A stretch of DNA of 16,057 nt from an uncultured Allobaculum sp. (lineage in GTDB: Bacteria; Bacillota_I; Bacilli_A; Erysipelotrichales; Erysipelotrichaceae): positions 1-16,057 of the forward strand of contig CAJTVE010000063.1 of the NCBI GenBank assembly GCA_910579655.1, written 5' to 3'. Made by a program: the position numbers and the translations under genes. The notes under the pieces are model-generated. The model was given only the letters and a program-made list of their open reading frames with translations. It did not search any database and was not told the origin of the DNA. This document shows, piece after piece, positions 13,552-16,057 of this stretch. Positions within the stretch are counted from its first letter, which is position 1. Each line of letters starts with the position of its first letter.

Positions 13552-13585
13552 GATATGAGATAAAAAGTGACTTATTGTAGGAGAT

Positions 13586-14884
13586 ATGAAAGTGGAGACA
13601 AAAAAACATCAACATCGTTCTTATCTTATAAAACAGATCAGAATAGAAAGCGAGAAACCTTTAGAGAATATTTCGAGTTTGACAGGTATACATACCAGCA
13701 TTTTAAGTGAAATGGAGCGGGGAAAACGCCAGATTTCTGACCAGAACATGATCGATATCTTAAAGGCATGTAAGCAGACTTTTATAGTGATAGATGAGTC
13801 TGCTGTTGGTCAGCTGTCTGACCAGATTGAAGAATATTTTAAAAACTACTATTACATGGATTTTGAAAAGAATATTCCATTAGAAAAAGATCTGAGAGAG
13901 AATCTGAATAAACGGTCAAACGTTTATGATGATCGGTACTATTATCTGCTGCTTCTCGAGTTATTTATTCAAGTCAGGTACAAGTCGATGCAAAAATCCG
14001 GACCTGATTGCCCGGATTTTGAGAAAAAGATTGAAATTCTTAAAGTAGTCCATTCAATCTTTCCGCATAATTTGGATTCCATTGCCAATATGGTCCTTTT
14101 CCAGCATTATCTCGATGTTCGAGATCTAAAGAACGCTCGATTGATTATGGAAGACTTCAGAGTGGGGACCTATTTGTCGTTAAACAGAATGATTACGACT
14201 TTAGTACAGTATATGGATTTAAAGCTCTCAGTTGAGATGGGAGAAGTAAAGAACATATATGATTTGATTTCAGTAGTACGTGATGGCCTGATCAGGGATA
14301 AGAACTATCATCGCCTTTATAATCTTGACAGGCTGGAAGCTGTCTACTTTATGCTCATTGGCAATTATGAACAAGCGGATAGTTCCTTAGAAGAATTGCA
14401 GAGGTCTTTGGATGGGATGCATCTGACCTTTCTTCGTCGATCTATTTTTGAAAATAGAATTTGGTGTGCTTTGATGCGCAGTGATTTTTCGAAATGTCTC
14501 GATTTGATTGATCGATTTGAAAGTTCTTTTTCTGTTGATTCAACAAGTAATGCTATTTTCAAACCTTATTGTATGTATCGAATGAATTCTTCTTCCAATT
14601 ATAAGAAGGAGCTGGAAAGCTTACAGACGTATCAGTCTATGTTTAAAAATGATCCCGACGCTCTGAAAATGGTAGAGATTATGCAAGATTTGATTTGTGG
14701 GCGAACCAAAACGTTTTATAGAAAATGTCTGGCTTATGTAAATCGGCTTATTAAAAAAGAGAATGAACAACTCGCACAGTTGTTTATACGAATTGGATAT
14801 TGCAAAGCGGAGAAAGAGCTTAACTACGAAACTATGTACAAATTCCAAAAATTAGGACAACAGTTAAAGACCGTGCGAAAATGA
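13586..14884 (+). CDS. XRE-family HTH regulator with helical (TPR-like) repeats, possibly RRNPP type
   Basis: An N-terminal XRE helix-turn-helix (about residues 13-66; ISSLTGIHTSILSEMERGKR contains the recognition helix) is followed by about 340 mostly helical residues with repeated aromatic/Leu spacing (for example YYYLLLLELFIQVRY, NLDRLEAVYFMLIGNYEQA) consistent with TPR-like repeats. This layout is that of peptide-sensing RRNPP regulators (Rgg, PlcR, Rap, NprR, AimR), although 432 residues is longer than most Rgg/PlcR proteins and I do not recognise a specific family. AGGAG at 13579-13583 lies only 2 nt before the ATG at 13586 but 8 nt before the in-frame GTG at 13592, so the GTG may be the true start. 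A promoter with a dyad lies upstream. A 22-codon ORF overlaps the stop. Base composition is A+T-rich, unlike the PTS genes. Confidence 0.85.
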   Translation: MKVETKKHQHRSYLIKQIRIESEKPLENISSLTGIHTSILSEMERGKRQISDQNMIDILKACKQTFIVIDESAVGQLSDQIEEYFKNYYYMDFEKNIPLEKDLRENLNKRSNVYDDRYYYLLLLELFIQVRYKSMQKSGPDCPDFEKKIEILKVVHSIFPHNLDSIANMVLFQHYLDVRDLKNARLIMEDFRVGTYLSLNRMITTLVQYMDLKLSVEMGEVKNIYDLISVVRDGLIRDKNYHRLYNLDRLEAVYFMLIGNYEQADSSLEELQRSLDGMHLTFLRRSIFENRIWCALMRSDFSKCLDLIDRFESSFSVDSTSNAIFKPYCMYRMNSSSNYKKELESLQTYQSMFKNDPDALKMVEIMQDLICGRTKTFYRKCLAYVNRLIKKENEQLAQLFIRIGYCKAEKELNYETMYKFQKLGQQLKTVRK

Positions 14885-14949
14885 CATGCATTTCTAATCT
14901 TGCTTTCAATCATTTGATTTTTATGCCTTTTGATATGGAGAATCCATAA
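14881..14949 (+). CDS. Candidate small peptide ORF overlapping the regulator stop
   Basis: An ATG at 14881 shares ATGA with the regulator stop and opens a 22-codon frame ending at 14947-14949. The peptide begins MTCISNLAF and ends NHLIFMPFDMENP; it is fairly hydrophobic but has no basic N-terminus or clear secretion signal. There is no strong ribosome-binding site, so translation would depend on coupling to the regulator. Overlapping or adjacent short ORFs downstream of RRNPP regulators often encode their signalling peptides, which is the only reason to list it. A chance ORF of this size is quite possible. A second 9-codon ORF (MELDALHLI, 14951-14980) follows a GGAG. Confidence 0.3.
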   Translation: MTCISNLAFNHLIFMPFDMENP

Positions 14950-15022
14950 AATGGAATTGGATGCCTTACATCTTATTTGATGATAAGCCGGATTTCGGAA
15001 TGTATGAAAGAGAGGGAAGAAT

Positions 15023-15562
15023 ATGAGTGAATGGATGAGCGTGAATGGAAAGTCATTTGAAGTGATCAAACTGCTTGGGAAAGGCAAAGGCGGCTATTCG
15101 TATCTGGTCAAGGACAAAGACAGACAATACGTTCTCAAACAGATTCATCATGAGCCATGCGATTACTATCAGTTTGGCAACAAGATTGAATCCGAAATCC
15201 GGGATTATCATCATCTCAAAGACTTAGGGATCCGTATGCCGCGGATGCTGGATGTTGATGTTGAAAATGAGCGGATTCTCAAGGACTACATTGAAGGAGA
15301 GACCATTTTTGATCTGGTCAGTCAGGACAAAATGAATCCTTCCTATTTTGAACAGGTCCATCAGATGTGCCAACGACTCTATCCGGCGCATACGAACATC
15401 GACTATTTTCCAACCAATTTCATCGTCCAGAATGGTGAGCTTTTTTACATTGATTATGAATGCAACAGCTATATGGAGGAATGGAATTTTGAAAACTGGG
15501 GTGTGAAGTACTGGTCAAAGACCCCGGAATACCTGGAGTATCTGCGCCAGCATGCAAATTGA
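15023..15562 (+). CDS. Small protein-kinase-fold protein (orphan, function unknown)
   Basis: This 179-residue protein has the elements of a minimal kinase-like/aminoglycoside-phosphotransferase-like fold. There is a Gly-rich loop LGKGKGGYSYLV (18-29), an ATP-site lysine K39 (YVLKQI), a hinge-like segment ILKDYIEGE (85-93), a catalytic-loop-like NIDYFPTNFIV with D127 and N132, and a metal-binding D144 in FYIDYE that takes the place of DFG. The C-lobe is short, as in Bud32/RIO-like or phosphotransferase-type proteins, so the substrate could be a protein or a small molecule. All catalytic positions appear present, so it may be active. The ATG follows AGAGGGAAG. It lies 138 nt after the XRE regulator on the same strand and could be its target or partner; no direct evidence. 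Confidence 0.75.
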   Translation: MSEWMSVNGKSFEVIKLLGKGKGGYSYLVKDKDRQYVLKQIHHEPCDYYQFGNKIESEIRDYHHLKDLGIRMPRMLDVDVENERILKDYIEGETIFDLVSQDKMNPSYFEQVHQMCQRLYPAHTNIDYFPTNFIVQNGELFYIDYECNSYMEEWNFENWGVKYWSKTPEYLEYLRQHAN

Positions 15563-15818
15563 TTCGGGCAGACAGATTCAGTTTTCTGAAATGGACAGAA
15601 GCAGTCAGCCATTCGAGGATCTAAAATCAGGAAAACTGGACGCTCAAAGAAGAAAAAGCAGAAACGGACTCACTTTAGAGTGAAATTAAGGCATAGTAGA
15701 GTTATCAAAAACCATTTTCAAAGCGGGAAAATGGTTAAAAATCAGGCTGGCATCAAAGAGGATTCAAAAGAGAGCTTTTGGAATACTCGGAAGCTGGCAG
15801 AAAGGAAGAGACAGGCAA
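15563..15818 (+). other. Intergenic region with inverted repeats
   Basis: After the kinase-like gene, CAGTTTTC (15579-15586) can pair at distance with GAAAACTG (15631-15638). The perfect hairpin at 15710-15736 follows. Reading frames here have no recognisable content. Confidence 0.4.
15705..15736 (-). terminator. Hairpin with minus-strand T-tail
   Basis: AACCATTTTC (15710-15719) and GAAAATGGTT (15727-15736) form a perfect 10-bp stem with a 7-nt loop. The T-tract (TTT plus the stem end) follows on the minus strand, so it looks like a terminator for leftward transcription, yet no leftward gene is seen to its right within the window. On the plus strand it is followed by AAAA and may act only as an mRNA structure. 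Confidence 0.5.
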
Positions 15819-16013
15819 GTGAGTATTATTGTAAATCTGTATTACACGGGAAAAAATGGCGCAGCCAGAAAGTTCGTCAAGGAAATGACCGAATCCGGGC
15901 TGGTGGAGTTTATCCGAAATGAACCAGGTAACGAACGCTATGAATACTTTTTTTCGGCTGATGATCCGGAAACGGGATTTAACAGTTGGATAAATAAGGC
16001 GATTTTAAAATAA
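15819..16013 (+). pseudogene. Truncated antibiotic-biosynthesis-monooxygenase (ABM) type gene
   Basis: Starting at a GTG with a purine-rich AGGAAGAGA about 10 nt upstream, the 64-residue product resembles the N-terminal two-thirds of small ABM-domain (putative quinol monooxygenase) proteins: MSIIVNLYYTGKNGAARKF, an EFIRNEPGNERYEYFFS strand and DDPET. Family members usually run about 95-100 residues and continue with a VLL-type strand, a W and an HH motif. Here GFNSWINKAILK keeps the W, but the frame then stops (TAA TAA at 16011-16016) before any HH. The following bases contain no good continuation up to the window edge. I read it as a decayed copy; a sequencing error or a short variant are alternatives. 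Confidence 0.6.
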
Positions 16014-16057
16014 TAAGGGCTAAATGATTGAAATTCCGTTATCGGCTCATCCTCCAT

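Larger units (their letters stand above)
12697..13585. other. A+T-rich 0.9-kb region, no convincing gene
   Basis: Composition is clearly richer in A+T than the sugar locus. A 68-codon TTG-started frame (12995-13201) lacks a ribosome-binding site and any recognised motif. Long-spaced inverted repeats are present: AAAAACGAT/ATCGTTTTT (12788-12796, 12845-12853) and GAACAATC/GATTGTTC (13077-13084, 13113-13120). A short minus-strand GTG frame after AAGGAG (about 13425-13490) encodes only 22 residues and is not claimed. The last 75 bp hold the promoter and dyad of the XRE regulator. The region may be degraded accessory DNA. Confidence 0.55.

Overview
The window looks like a moderate-G+C Bacillota (Firmicutes) chromosome. 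Shine-Dalgarno sites are strong AGGAG types, carbohydrate genes are organised around PTS components and a PRD-type regulator, and the lipoprotein and XRE-regulator genes fit a low-G+C Gram-positive gut-type organism. Erysipelotrichia is my guess at the class, but the sequence alone does not prove it. The sugar locus (about 300-9120) has balanced composition, while about 12700-14900 is visibly A+T-rich and looks like a separate accessory segment.

Region 1 (303-9117) is a divergent sugar-utilisation locus. Leftward from about 5053 runs a five-gene operon: transketolase N-subunit, transketolase C-subunit, PTS IIA, PTS IIB and a PRD/IIB/IIA transcriptional regulator. Three of its junctions are 4-nt ATGA overlaps. 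Rightward from 5215 run an AlsE/RPE-type ketose-phosphate 3-epimerase, a second IIA, a UlaA-family IIC with its own promoter and structured leader, a terminator, and two tandem, nearly identical IIB genes closed by a 14-bp-stem terminator. The 161-bp divergent region holds a 16-bp-arm inverted repeat. The logic is import and phosphorylation of an unknown sugar or sugar derivative, epimerisation at C3, then two-carbon transfer by the split transketolase. The lactonase, decarboxylase and 4-epimerase of the ascorbate (Ula) route are absent, so ascorbate is not the obvious substrate.

Region 2 (9118-11530) holds a decayed IS1380-like transposase on the minus strand, strong hairpins, and an intact YajO-type aldo/keto reductase gene with its own terminator. 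Region 3 (11503-12696) is a minus-strand lipoprotein gene split into two overlapping reading frames by an exact 14-bp tandem duplication; removing one copy restores a single 381-residue frame.

Region 4 (12697-16057) starts with about 0.9 kb of A+T-rich DNA without a convincing gene. An XRE-HTH plus helical-repeat regulator follows, with an operator-like inverted repeat over its promoter. A 22-codon ORF overlaps its stop codon in the arrangement seen for some RRNPP regulator-peptide pairs. Next come a small orphan protein-kinase-fold protein and, at the window edge, a truncated antibiotic-biosynthesis-monooxygenase-type gene. No rRNA, tRNA or CRISPR array was seen.
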